Shown here piece by piece: positions 47,104 to 57,678 of a stretch of DNA of 64,000 nucleotides (its first letter is position 1; each line of letters starts with the position of its first letter). A program made the translations under genes and the position numbers. Location: contig CM023541.1 of the NCBI GenBank assembly GCA_013350335.1, forward strand, positions 66,725,390-66,789,389, read 5' to 3'. This DNA comes from Chimonanthus salicifolius. Its lineage: Eukaryota; Streptophyta; Magnoliopsida; Laurales; Calycanthaceae. A model generated the notes under the pieces. That model saw only the letters and a list, made by a program, of their open reading frames with translations, did no database searches and was not told where the DNA came from.

Positions 47104-47643
47104 CCACTAAGGTGTGTTTATGGACTTAGACATGATTGGAAATCAAATGGAACATGGGTTTCATTGATTGATATTTAATAAGGTAACAAGACCTCACAAG
47201 CAGTGTACGATCGGTGATCGGTTTTCGGACAAAAACGCAAGGACGCGTTAGTTGATCATTGGTAGGATTCAACCTCATTGATACCATGGGATATGTATGA
47301 TGGTTTTAATTCCTATTTTGATGAGTTATTTTGTATAAATGATATGTTTCAAAGATGAGATTTTAATGCTACGATTTTCAAAAACGCAAGGACACGTTAG
47401 TTGATCATTGGTAGGATACTTACCTCATTGAAAACCATGGATATGTATATATGATGATTTTAATTCATGTTTGATAAGTTATTTTGGTATCAAACAATAT
47501 GTTTCAATTATGGAATTTTAAATGCTATGATTTGTACTATTACATAGCATGTTGGCATTTGCATCTCATGCATGGCATGGGAGGGATGTAATGTAACGGA
47601 GATCACGCTCCGTCGGGATGACCGTAAGGCATTCATGAGGATA

Positions 47644-47875
47644 CCTGGATGAGGACTTTTCCATCAAGAGGGATACTATGTGATTGTGATACCTTGATGA
47701 GGACTTTTCCATCAAGGGAGATACTATGTGATTGTGATGCCTTGATGAGGACTTTTCCATCAAGAGGGATGCTATGCGATTGTGATACCTTGATGAGGAG
47801 TTTTCCATCAAGTAGGATACTATGTGATTGTGATACCTTGATGAGGAGATTCCATCAAGAGGATGTTTTGGTGAT
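47644..47875 (+). repeat. 48-bp minisatellite in LTR P
   Basis: Units start at 47644, 47692, 47740, 47788 and 47836, an exact 48-bp period. Each has CCTTGATGAGG, a short A/T loop, CCATCAAG and an ATGTGATTGTG spacer. A single CTCCGTCGGG module precedes the array at about 47607. Confidence 0.93.
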
Positions 47876-48116
47876 TGTGTTATGGCTGATGGGTGGGACT
47901 CATGGCATATGGCACCCATGGCATGGCATTGCATCAGCATGATTATGATCTCTATTATCATGCACTGTTTCTGGTTTTTATCTGTATGATTGGATCTCTA
48001 TTATCATACACCGTTTGGATTCGATGTTTTACAGATACGACATGATGTATTACATTTGGATTTTTATACTAACCCATGTGTTTGACCCTAATTGGAATAC
48101 CTATTGGGCGCGTTGC

Positions 48117-48151
48117 CTAACACCCTACTTCTACCTTAGTTGATGACACAG
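48117..48151 (+). promoter_or_regulatory. Acceptor-like block in LTR P
   Basis: CTAAC (48117-48121), a pyrimidine-rich stretch, TTAG ending at 48139 and ACAG ending at 48151. Confidence 0.45.
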
Positions 48152-48429
48152 GGAATGGACTGAATGAGGACGTGATCGGAGCCAAGCTTAGGAGCTTGCA
48201 TGATTAAGTTTCATTTTGTTTAAGTTACTCATGGATAATGTATTTGAGTAATTAGTTTGTGGGACTATAATAACATAGATTATTTGTTATGGTTTGAATG
48301 TTAATTTTGGAAATTTTAACGTATGATATTTATGACTAAGTGATGGACATCCTTGCTATCTAAAATAGAATAGAATTATGATTCTATTATAATTCCGCAT
48401 CTATGATTTATTCCGCATGTTTAACTTGA

Positions 48430-48473
48430 GTACGTGTGAACTGTTTTAGTGGACTTGGTCCACGTACACGTAT
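48430..48473 (+). other. Nested LTR-terminal stem-loop, LTR P
   Basis: Outer arms GTACGTGTG (48430-48438) and TACACGTAT (48465-48473) enclose GTGGAC (48449-48454) and GTCCAC (48458-48463). Confidence 0.8.
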
Positions 48474-48612
48474 GGCTGGACAGTTAATAGTCGAGCGTTA
48501 GAAGCTCGGACTTAGCTCGCTTTGCGATGTTTCCGCTCTCTCGCATTCTTTAATTCAAAAAAAAAAATAGACTCTGATTTTATGCTAGTGAAAAAGGGCG
48601 GGGCATTACAGT

Positions 48613-48624
48613 TGGTATCAGAGC
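48613..48624 (+). other. Primer binding site of element P
   Basis: TGGTATCAGAGC, complementary to the 3' end of plant initiator tRNA-Met, two bases after the LTR end at 48610. It is the standard start point of minus-strand synthesis in plant Ty3/gypsy elements. Confidence 0.93.
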
Positions 48625-48909
48625 GAAACCGAAAGAAAGAATCTTTCGAAGTAAGATTAAGATGGTATCAAGTCTCACTGACAGATAAGAATCCCAACTG
48701 ACCGACCCTTCGGAGTCCGCTGCACGGGGGCCGGATTAATTCACTTCATTAGACTCAAACTAAAACTTTCAATCTGAGAGCAACAATGAATGATAGCAAA
48801 GGAAAGACAATCACTTTAAATTGGATTTATCAAACATAGTAAATTAGTAGATATTTCCCCGATATCCCCAAATTGAGAAATAAACACATGGTACTTAGGA
48901 AGTTTCCCC
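48625..48909 (+). mobile_element. Leader of element P, cut by LTR Q
   Basis: 285 bp of untranslated leader, closely matching the leader of element R (57679 on). It is cut at 48910 by LTR Q before gag begins. The last five bases, TCCCC, would be Q's target duplication. Confidence 0.85.
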
Positions 48910-49999
48910 TGTAACAACCCAGATTTTCAAGTTATGAATATTTATGGAAATTGTCCATTTAATTTGTGGATTAATGGAAATAGACCTTAGATGGGTAAGG
49001 TGTTGGGTTAATTGCCCAATTAAGACCCAACGGATTATGGATAAGGTTCACTTGAAATAAATGAGTAAGATTTATTTAATTGGGTCAAGGTTGTCAATTG
49101 AGGCAAATGCCCACTTGGGACCCAATGGGTCATGGTTGACTTGGTTGACCACCAAGTGAGTTCAAGCTTAATTAAATTGTGGCTGAATTAAATTGGAAAT
49201 GGAATCAAATAATTGAGTTAATTTTAAGCGAGTTAAATAGAGTTGAATTAAAGATATGAGTTGAGTTAAAGAGATGAGTTGAATGGGAAGTTAATGGGAC
49301 TTTCATCTTAAGTAAGTTAGGTGAGTAAATGGAGAGTTACATCTCATAAGACCAAATTCATGGGGTACACATGTTGGAGAGGTGGGAGTTTCATCTCATG
49401 GGATGAAACACCAAAGCGATTATTAATGAGGGAGGTGAAGGGTTTTGTTGTTACACAAACGATATCCAATGCACAAGTTGGGGAGGTGGTGGGTTTCATC
49501 TCATGAGATGAAACCCATGGTCACACGTTGGAAGATGGAGGGGTGTTCCATCTCAATTGGTGTCTTGGCCAAGCCAAGGGATACTTGGGAAGACACCATC
49601 ATTATGAGGAAGTTGGAGGGTTTTGGTTGTTACAAAGGGGTATAACCCAAGAGACACACACCTTGGAGGATCCATCTCTTCCAAACCAAAAGATTTCTTT
49701 TCTTCATTTCATCTCTCTCTCCCTCTCTCAAGCTCACTCAAGGCCGACCCTCTCTCAAAGACAAAGGAGGAAGGACTTAGAGTTTTCCATCCCAAGCTCA
49801 TGTCCCTCTCTTAAACCTACCCTCTTTGGCTGAACCCTCTCGTGGGGTATTTCATCTCAAGACCTCTCAAGCTCACTCTTGGCCAAAGATCAAGGAGGAA
49901 GAAAGAAGAAAGACTAAGGAAGGAAAAGAGTAGAGTAGCAAGTTGGAACGAAAGAAACCGGAAGAATCGCGGAATCGGTAAGTACTTGATAAGATCGCA
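48910..49999 (+). mobile_element. LTR Q (family 2), first 1.09 kb
   Basis: The LTR starts TGTAACAACCCAGATTTTC. It contains the GAAACTCC-type words, a CT-rich tract (about 49705-49735), the GA leader and a donor-like GTAAGTA (49978-49984). Fifteen bases after the donor it is cut by element R at 50000. It is most like LTR P and resumes at 63019. Confidence 0.88.
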
Positions 50000-50327
50000 T
50001 GTAATAGCCTGGAATTTTTAAATCAATATATATGTGGCTATTATTTATTTTAGGAAATTGGGAATTTTAATGGAATAAATGTTAAATGGATCAAAATTTG
50101 GGCAAAGGCCCAAGTATGGTCCAATGGACCATGGATTGGATTAAATTCATTTAAATGGTCAATGATGGTTAATTGGGCCAAGGATGGTCAAATTGGGACC
50201 AATACCCATTTGGGACCCAATGGGTCAAGATGATTTAAGCTCTAAGGTAAATGGGTTGGAGGTAAATGTAATTGGGCCATGGGCCCAATGGTGATCCAAT
50301 TAGTTGAAATGCATTTAATTAAATTTA

Positions 50328-50650
50328 AATCACCTAAGTTAGTGATGAAATGATCAAGATGGCATAACCAAGTGGGGCCCACCTCCACCTCACCAAGTGA
50401 GGTGGCGTGTGGACCAAGGCATAGGTGGGGCGACCATCATGGTTGACTTGGTCAACCATGGATAAGTCAAAGGGAATTGAGGAGGAACAAATTAAATTAA
50501 GTTGATTTAGTTAATGTGAATCACCTAAGTTAGAATTTATAAAACCTAGGTGACATGGCCGAATGGGGCCCGCCTCCACCTCATCAAGTGAGGTGGCGGG
50601 TAGGCTAGAAGTTAGTGGGGCCGGCCACCATGGTTGACTTGGTCAACTAT
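50328..50650 (+). repeat. Internal duplication in the 5' LTR of R
   Basis: Two diverged copies of about 130 bp, each running from ATCACCTAAGTTAG through the CACCTCA...TGAGGTGG palindrome to GGTTGACTTGGTCAAC. Other family 1 LTRs have one copy. Confidence 0.82.
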
Positions 50651-51423
50651 GGGTGAATTAATCTAGAAGAATCAAGTTGATTAAAGGGGATTAAATAAGA
50701 ATTAATTAACCTAAGCTGATGATCCAATTAATTAAATGATTAGGTTAGTCAAATTGGGTCAATTGGGGAGTCAAACGGATAAGTCAATGGGTGGTTTCAT
50801 CTCATTGAAACCACCCAAACCACTTAAAGAAACACAAACAAACCATGGGCTTAGGGTGGTGGTTTCATCTCAACCACCACCACCCAAAGCATGATGACCC
50901 ATACCCCTCCATGATGATGGTCAAATGGTCAAGATGGAAGACTAAACCACCCCATCTCAAGGTACCAAAACCGTTGGCTTGGTGGTGGTTTTGTCCCAAC
51001 CACCACCACACCACTAAGGCATGTAAGCCCATGCTTGGTGGGTGGAGGGAATGATGGTGGACCCTAACTCAAGCAACCAAATGAGATGGGTTTTCATCTC
51101 ATCCCATTCTCATCTCACTCTCTCCATCCCTCCCTCTCCAAAACCGTCCCTCACTCTCACATGACCAAAGAGGAAGAAAAGACTTAGAAGAAGAGAAGAA
51201 AAAAACTCAAGCATAGGCCCACCACTTCAAGATCAAGACTTCGGATATTCTTTCTCACCATCTCCTCCTCTCCCTCTCTCAATCTACCTTCACCTTAGCC
51301 GAACCCAAACATTGGAAATATCATTTGATCAAGCACATCTTGGCCGAACAACAAGGAGAAGAAGAAAAAAGAAGGCTAAGGAATCCAAAGGGAGAAAAGG
51401 AAGTCGGAGGAGCCGTCGGATTG

Positions 51424-51430
51424 GTAAGTA
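51424..51430 (+). promoter_or_regulatory. Splice-donor-like GTAAGTA in the 5' LTR of R
   Basis: It lies at the end of the GA-rich leader (GTCGGATTG before it), as in LTR B. The matching acceptor-like block is at 57151-57185. Confidence 0.55.
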
Positions 51431-51660
51431 TCTCTAAACAAGATGTTAGGTTTTTAAGGTTAAAAATGGAGTCCATTTCTTAGATTAAATGGTGGCCAAA
51501 AATGTTATGGGCCATGGATCTAAAATCCATCCAAGGAAAGGATGAGAAATGGACAAAATGGGAAAGATAGGTTAAGGAAAATAAAGGACTATTAAGGACA
51601 TTAAGTATTAAGATTATTAAAGCATGGAGAAGTGATTTTTGAAGGAATCATAAACCATAG

Positions 51661-52723
51661 GGTTTGGCCATGTAGTATGGCCGAACCCCATGGAAGGTGA
51701 TTAGATAATTTTAATGGAGTTTTAAGGGTTAAAACCATGGAATGATGATTTATGATCTTAAGGTTCTAATGATTAAATGTTACTGATTTTTTTTAAGGGG
51801 TTTTAATGAGGAAAATCATGGAAGATGATTAATGATTTTAATGGCCTCAAAAAAATGGTAGATGGGGATGAACCATGAACCATGGGTTCGGCCATAGTGT
51901 ATGGCCGAACCCTATGGTGATCTTTCAATGTAGGTAAAAAGATGGAAAAATGATGGAGAAGGTTGATAGTTTTAAATGGATTTTCAAGTATAGTATATAA
52001 TGTTTTAAAGGGGTGAAAACAGTGATAAACCATGGACCATGGGTTCGGCCATGGTGTATGGCCGAACCCCATGGGGAGACCTTGATGGATTAGGTGTTTT
52101 GGAACCATGAAAAGTAAATGGGAATTAGGGTTAAGTTGATGGACCAAAATGTATCTAATGATGATTAAGGAATGATGATTTAAATTCCCTCATGGTGGAA
52201 CTTATGGTGGAGCTAAATGATGTAAATGGGTCCATGGAAAAATAAGAAAAAGACATCATGGGTTCGGCCATGGTGTATGGCCGAACCCATGACCCACTTG
52301 TAGGTCATTTTATGGGCTAAAATTTGGAATTATGCATGTGTTTAGATGAATGGAAATTAGGCTAAGTAAAGGGCTGTTTTTAATGATCTTATGGCATGAT
52401 TAAATGAGGCACTCATGGATCCAAGTTATGGATCGTTTATGGACAAAAATGTACATGAATACGTGAATGATTAACCATGGAAGAGGTAGTGGCACAAAAT
52501 GTAAATATGGCCAAAATAAGGAACCATGGGTTCGACCATGGTGTATGGCCGAACCCCATGGGGGATGTTTGTGGACTTAAGGGCTCTAAGTAATAGTCTT
52601 AATTGCTGATTTATGGAGTCTAAGGTTGCTGATTTTTAGACTCACTAATTGGAATATTTAATGGGTTAAGATGGGACCCACAAACCTAGATAGTGAGGTT
52701 CGGCCATGGTATATGGCCGAACC
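51661..52723 (+). repeat. Cluster of six hairpins in the 5' LTR of R
   Basis: Copies lie at 51661-51687, 51885-51911, 52042-52068, 52261-52287, 52529-52555 and 52697-52723. They match LTR B copy for copy in order and in flanks: TCATG/CATGA at 52261 and TAGTG/CACTA at 52697. Confidence 0.93.
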
Positions 52724-53100
52724 CCACTAAGGCATGTATTAGGGAATTAATCATGGATAAAACATGGGCTGATTATTGATATGTAATAAGGTATCGGACA
52801 TCGCAAGCGGTGCGCGATCGGTGACCGGATTTGTGGATGGAAAACATAAAAGAACGTTAGTCGGTATTCGGTAGGATTCCTACCTTATTGTAAGCCATGG
52901 ATTATGTGTTATACGATTGTTTTCCTTGATTTATTTTGGTAATCATTTGATTGTTTTAAGATGGGTTTTGTAATGCCCGCCCCTTTTCACCCTAAAATCA
53001 GAGTACATTTTTTTTTAAAATAAAAGTGACAACGGGCGCGGACGTCACGACGCGAATTAAGTCCGAGCTTCTAAAGCCCGACTCTTAACTGGCCAACCCC

Positions 53101-53141
53101 ACGCGTGCGCGAAACTAAGTCCACGAGAATGGTTCACGCGT
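53101..53141 (-). other. LTR-terminal stem, solo LTR S
   Basis: ACGCGTG (53101-53107) pairs with CACGCGT (53135-53141). One base pair that is T-A in LTRs B, C and E is C-G here on both arms. The inner stem is weakened. Confidence 0.72.
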
Positions 53142-53644
53142 AGGAAGTAAGCCCGCGGATTATAATCATTGCGGAACATGATAAATGAGTCTATCCTACC
53201 GGTTTTTAGATAGAAGGGAAGATACAACATTGAATTACCAAAACGCCCCTATGATTCATATGTATATCACAAAAATAATCGTCCATGACTAAAGTTCAAA
53301 CCATCGCGAGAAATATAATTTATACAGTCCGACAAACTAAGTTACTCAAATTACATTTCCAAAATATAAAACTTAAATAAATTTAGTATCCGCTTCCCAA
53401 GCTCCTAAGCTTGGCCTCTAGTATGTCCACCGTTTCCTCCATCTCCTGTGTCATCACCTAGGGTAGAAGTAGGGCGTTAGTCAACGCGCCCAGTAGGACT
53501 CCAATTAGGGCTAGCACATGGATTAGTGATAACACGCATACCGATACAATAAAATATAACAAAATAAGCATGTAATGAATGCTATGCCATGGGTACCTAT
53601 GTCATGTGTCCCACCCATCATCCGTATGATCATACAATGTATTG

Positions 53645-53880
53645 TCCCCATGTTTGCTTCTCGGTCGCCCCGACGGAGCATGGACTCCAGTTATAGCCCT
53701 CAGGCTATCCCCATGTCTAATTTTCGGTCGCCCCGACGGAGCATGGACTCCGGTTATCTAACTATCCCCATGTTTGATTCTCGGTCGTCCCGACGGAGCA
53801 TGGACTCCGCTTATAGCCATCAGGCTATCCCCATGTCTGATTCTCGGTCGCCCCGACGGAGCATGGACTCCGGTTTCATT
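53645..53880 (-). repeat. 56-64 bp minisatellite in solo LTR S
   Basis: Four units start at about 53645, 53708, 53764 and 53828. The core is CGGTCG(C/T)CCCGACGGAGCAT and they are separated by AGCC(A/C)TCAGGCT palindromes. Confidence 0.9.
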
Positions 53881-54700
53881 ATTTTCCCGCCCATACCATG
53901 CATGAGATGTACGTGCATTATGCTATGTAGTATATAGAAAAACCATAAATTTAATATACCATACATAGCCATATAATGCATAATGTTAAAATATAATCCA
54001 TAACACCATCATATAATTCATAAATTAAAACTCATCATAATATAAGTCCCATAATCATCAAAATAGATTAAAATAAACATCACATATCCACGGCTTACAA
54101 AGAGGTAGGAATCCTACCGAATACCGCGTAGCGTTCCGTTACGTTTCCGTTCGATAATCCGGTCACCGATCGCATACCGTTTGCGACGTCCCGATACCTT
54201 ATTACATTTACCGAATTAGTCCATACGTTTTTTTCCATGATTAAGTCCATAATTGATCCATCTACTTAGACCCATTAATGGCCATTAATTATGTTACAAT
54301 TTTATCGAAAATCAACCCTTAACTTAGCCTCATTTTCCGTGGTTTAAAACACATACATAAAATCCGATTTTGGCCATTTCAAATATTCCAATGAGCGAGC
54401 CTAAAACGTAGCATCTATACGTTTCGTTTCATCATTCACATTGTATCGAGTTTTACTTTTAACCCACATAGGGTTCATAGCTCACCTTTATGGATGCCAT
54501 TTTAAAGACTAATGTTTTGTCCCAAAAATAATCCATTTTAAAATTACTAACCTTCATTCATTTTGTCCCTTTAAAAACCCATATCATACACTTTGTAAAT
54601 TCATTTAAATTTTACCATTTACTTACCCAAATTTCCATTTGCTTAACCACATGTATAAACCATAACTTAGCCCACAGTTGACCTAAAAACATGGGTCATG

Positions 54701-55437
54701 GGTTCGGCCATACACCATGGCCAAACCCATGATGTCTTTCCCTCATTTTTACCTTGGATCTTTACTCACATTTAAAGTCCATTTACACCACCAATCACTT
54801 CCTCACTATCTCCATAATTCAAAAATATTTAATCCACCACTTCCATCCTTTAATACCCATTTAAAAATCACATACCATACTCATAATTTTCAAACCTTAG
54901 AAACCATTAACCATTGAGCATTTAAGAGCCCTAACCCTCATAGATCACTAACCATGGGGTTCGGCCACCTTGTATGGCCGAACCCTATAGTCCATGATTT
55001 CTTTAAAATATTATACCTCCATCATTTTGAGGCTACTTGAATTCATTTACATACCTCATGATTTTTCTTTATTTAACACTCCTTAAAAATTACCAACTTT
55101 TAAATCTTTTAAAACCACAATATCATTAACCCTTCTCCATAATTTTAAACCATATAATCTCAAATAAATTACCCATCATTCACCATGGGGTCCGGCCATG
55201 CTACATGGCCGAACCCTATGGTCATCCATTCATTCCATTCTATGCCTTTTAAGGTCATGAAAAATCATCCATATTTTCATTAAATGTCCTCATTTAAAAC
55301 CCCTTAAAACTTACTAACGTTTACTTATTAACATCTCAAAATCATGGATTACCGTTTCCAAATTTTTAATCCTCAAACCCTAACTAAAATTCATCCATCA
55401 TTTACCATGGGGTTCGGCCATGCTACATGGCCGAACC
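54701..55437 (-). repeat. Cluster of four hairpins in solo LTR S
   Basis: Copies lie at 54701-54727 (right arm GGCCAAACC), 54958-54984, 55189-55215 (left arm GGTCCGG) and 55411-55437. Spacing is about 220-260 bp. Confidence 0.9.
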
Positions 55438-56774
55438 TTATGGCCCATCAATCCATAAAAAAAAATCCAAAAGCTTGAAACTCCATTAAGATTTCCATTC
55501 TTCCATTTTATCCATTCCTTATCCTACCATTGGATGGATTTTAAATTCAAAGCCTATGATGGTTTGGCCACCATCCAAACCAAGGAAATGGATTCCCAAA
55601 ACTTAAAACCCTAAAAATTTAAATTTCTTGTTTAGAACATACTTACGATCCGACGACTCCTTCGGTCTTTCTTTCTCCTCTTGATTTCCTTAGTCTCTTC
55701 TCTTCTTCCTCTCCTTGTTTGACCGGCTAGATGTGCTTGATCAATGGTGGAACATGCTTGGATTGGCTAAGGTAGATGGGGTTACGTTAAGAGAGAAAGA
55801 GTATGGAGATGAGGGAGAGTTCTTCAATGATCTTGGTAGCCCAAAGTTTTTCCTTCTCCTTCTCTTTTCTTTCTAAGTTTTTCCTCTAAGTCTTTTCTTC
55901 TCTCTTGAAGGGTAGGGGACGTTTTTTGTGAGTGGGAGGGAGAGATAGAGTGAAAATGTTTGTTTAGGAAAGAGATGGAGATGGTTGGAGTGGCCTACAC
56001 TCAAACATTAATTCCTCACCAACCAATATGCATTAATGGTGGTGGTTGGGATAAAACCACCACCTTTAATCCATGGTTTCAATTTGTGTTTTCTCAAGTG
56101 GTTTGTGTTTGTTGGGATGGTTTTGACCATTTGACCAATTTAGATTAAGTTAATTGACTTAGATCACTTGCTCCCTAGGTTAATTTAATTAATCATTTTC
56201 CACTTAATTTAATCTCATTAAGTTCCTTCTAAGATCCACCCATGGTTGACCAAGTCAAACATGGTGGTCGGCCCCACTACTCTTGGGTCCACACGCCACC
56301 TCAATGGGTGAGGTGGAGGTGGGCCCCATTGGCCATGTTACGTTGGTCCATTAATCACCTAACTTAGATGATTTACATTTTTATTTAATGTATCCCTCTT
56401 ATTGGATCACCATTGGGCCCATGGCCCAATTAAATTTTTGTCTTACCCATTTACCTTTGGGCTTAGCTACCTTGGCCCATTGGGTCCCATATGGCCCTTT
56501 GACCTAAATTGACCATCTTTGACCCAATTACTTCTCATTGACCCATCAAATGGATTTCATCCAATCTATGGCCCAATTGGGCCATTCTTGGACCCTTGTC
56601 CCAAAATTTGGTCCATTTGGCATTTTATTATATCAAACTTCAAATTAAAACGAATAAATGCCAATATATATATTTATCAAAAATTCGGGTTATTACAGGT
56701 TTTAAGGCTATGAATTATATATTACATAGCATATTGCATTTACATCTCATGCATGGCATGGGCGGGAAAATAAT

Positions 56775-56995
56775 GGAACCGGAGTCCATGCTCAGTCGGG
56801 GCAGTCGAGAAGCAAACATGGGGATATCTTGATGTGTTTCATCCATCAAGAGGGGTACTATGAGATATAACCGGAGTCCATGCTCCGTCGGGGCTACCGA
56901 GAAGCAAACATGGGGATACCTTGATGAGGCTTTGCCATCAAGGGGGATGCCTAGTGTTGATCATATCTTGATGAGGCTTTTCCATCAAAAGGTAC
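56775..56995 (+). repeat. Minisatellite in the 5' LTR of R
   Basis: Two units of ATGCTC(A/C)GTCGGGGC with a CTTGATGTG or CCTTGATGAGG repeat, then one further CTTGATGAGG...CCATCAA unit. Confidence 0.88.
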
Positions 56996-57150
56996 ATGGC
57001 ACAATGATCGTATGGATGATGGGTGGGACTCATGACATAAGCACCCATGGCATGGCATTCATCTTATGGTTTTTATTATATTATTACCTATGTGCTTGTT
57101 ATCACTAATCCATGTGTTGGCCCTACTCGGAGTCCTACTGGGCGCGTTGT

Positions 57151-57185
57151 CTAACGCCCTACTTCCACCTTAGCTGATGGCGCAG
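57151..57185 (+). promoter_or_regulatory. Acceptor-like block in the 5' LTR of R
   Basis: CTAAC (57151-57155), a pyrimidine-rich stretch, TTAG ending at 57173 and GCAG ending at 57185. Confidence 0.45.
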
Positions 57186-57472
57186 GGGATGGCGGAATCG
57201 AAGGACGCGACGGGAGCCAAGCGTAGGAGCTTGGGGAAGCGGGCTAGATAGTTTACTTAAATTTATTTTGGAAATGTAATTTGAGTACCTTAGCTCAGCT
57301 CGTCGGACTGTAATAATTTATATTTCTTGCTATGGTTTGGACTTTACTTTTGGAGGTTATAATTTTGAGGTAATTTAGTAATTTAATGATGTAAGTTCCT
57401 TGCTATCTAAAATTGGTAGGATAGACTCTATTATAATTCTGCATTTAGTTAAATATTCTGCAAGCTTACTTT

Positions 57473-57518
57473 CTATGTGTGAACCGTTCTTCGTGGACTT
57501 AGTTCCACGCACACGTAG
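57473..57518 (+). other. Nested LTR-terminal stem-loop, 5' LTR of R
   Basis: Outer arms CTATGTGTG (57473-57481) and CACACGTAG (57510-57518, one T-G wobble) enclose CGTGGA (57492-57497) and TCCACG (57504-57509). The AGTTAAG/CTTAACT stem follows. Confidence 0.8.
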
Positions 57519-57666
57519 GGTTGGCCAGTTAAGGGTCGGGCTCTAGAAACTCGGACTTAACTCGCGTCGTGATGTCCCGCGCCCTTTGTCACTTTTTATT
57601 TAAAAAAAAAAAAATAGACTCTGATTTTGGTTAAGTAGCGTAGTGAAAAGGGGCGGGCGTTACAGT

Positions 57667-57678
57667 TGGTATCAGAGC
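57667..57678 (+). other. Primer binding site of element R
   Basis: TGGTATCAGAGC starting two bases after the LTR end at 57664, complementary to the plant initiator tRNA-Met 3' end. Confidence 0.95.

Larger units (their letters stand above)
44816..48610 (+). mobile_element. 5' LTR of element P (family 2), 3795 bp
   Basis: The LTR starts TGTAACACCCCGGATTTTC, ends GGGGCATTACA and is followed by a primer site, so it is the 5' LTR of an element and not a solo LTR. It is uninterrupted and shows the full architecture: AT-rich start with GAAACTCC/GGAGTTTCAT words, a CT-rich tract (45585-45610) and second pyrimidine tract (45700-45725), GA leader, donor-like GTAAGTA (45881-45887), seven hairpins (46007-47103), a partial internal duplication (47220-47300 and 47370-47440), a 48-bp minisatellite (47644-47875), an acceptor-like block (48117-48151) and terminal stem-loops (48430 on). 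The 3' LTR is outside the window. Confidence 0.93.
52969..56697 (-). mobile_element. Solo LTR S (family 1, minus strand), 3729 bp
   Basis: The plus-strand ends are TGTAATGCCCGCCCC and CGGGTTATTACA, with target duplication GGTTT at 52964-52968 and 56698-56702. It sits inside the 5' LTR of R, so it is the youngest insertion of this nest. In minus-strand order it has the CCATGGTTGA and CCACCTCA palindromes (56240-56310), a GA/CT-rich leader, a donor-like site (55640-55646), four hairpins (55437-54701), GGTAGGATTCCTACC (near 54105), a minisatellite (53880-53645), an acceptor-like block and terminal stems (53135-53101). Confidence 0.95.
50000..57664 (+). mobile_element. 5' LTR of element R (family 1), with nested solo LTR S
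   Basis: The LTR starts TGTAATAGCCTGGAATTTTT and ends GGGCGGGCGTTACA, followed by a primer site. Without S (52969-56697) it is about 3.9 kb. A stretch with the CCACCTCA and CCATGGTTGA palindromes is present twice (about 50328-50458 and 50518-50650). Then come a CT-rich tract (51095-51160), a donor-like GTAAGTA (51424-51430), six hairpins (51661-52723), GGTAGGATTCCTACC (near 52871), a minisatellite (56775-56995), an acceptor-like block (57151-57185) and terminal stem-loops (57473 on). The 5 bp before it, TCGCA, should be its target duplication; the partner was removed with the 3' LTR. Confidence 0.93.

Noticed and set aside
48613..48624. tRNA gene at the LTR edge, also at 57667
   Set aside because: Only the 12-base primer-site complement to initiator tRNA-Met is present, not a tRNA gene.
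52969..56697. Reading the 50000-57664 interval as one 7.7-kb LTR
   Set aside because: The minus-strand LTR inside it has its own ends and a GGTTT duplication, so the interval is a 3.9-kb LTR plus a solo LTR.
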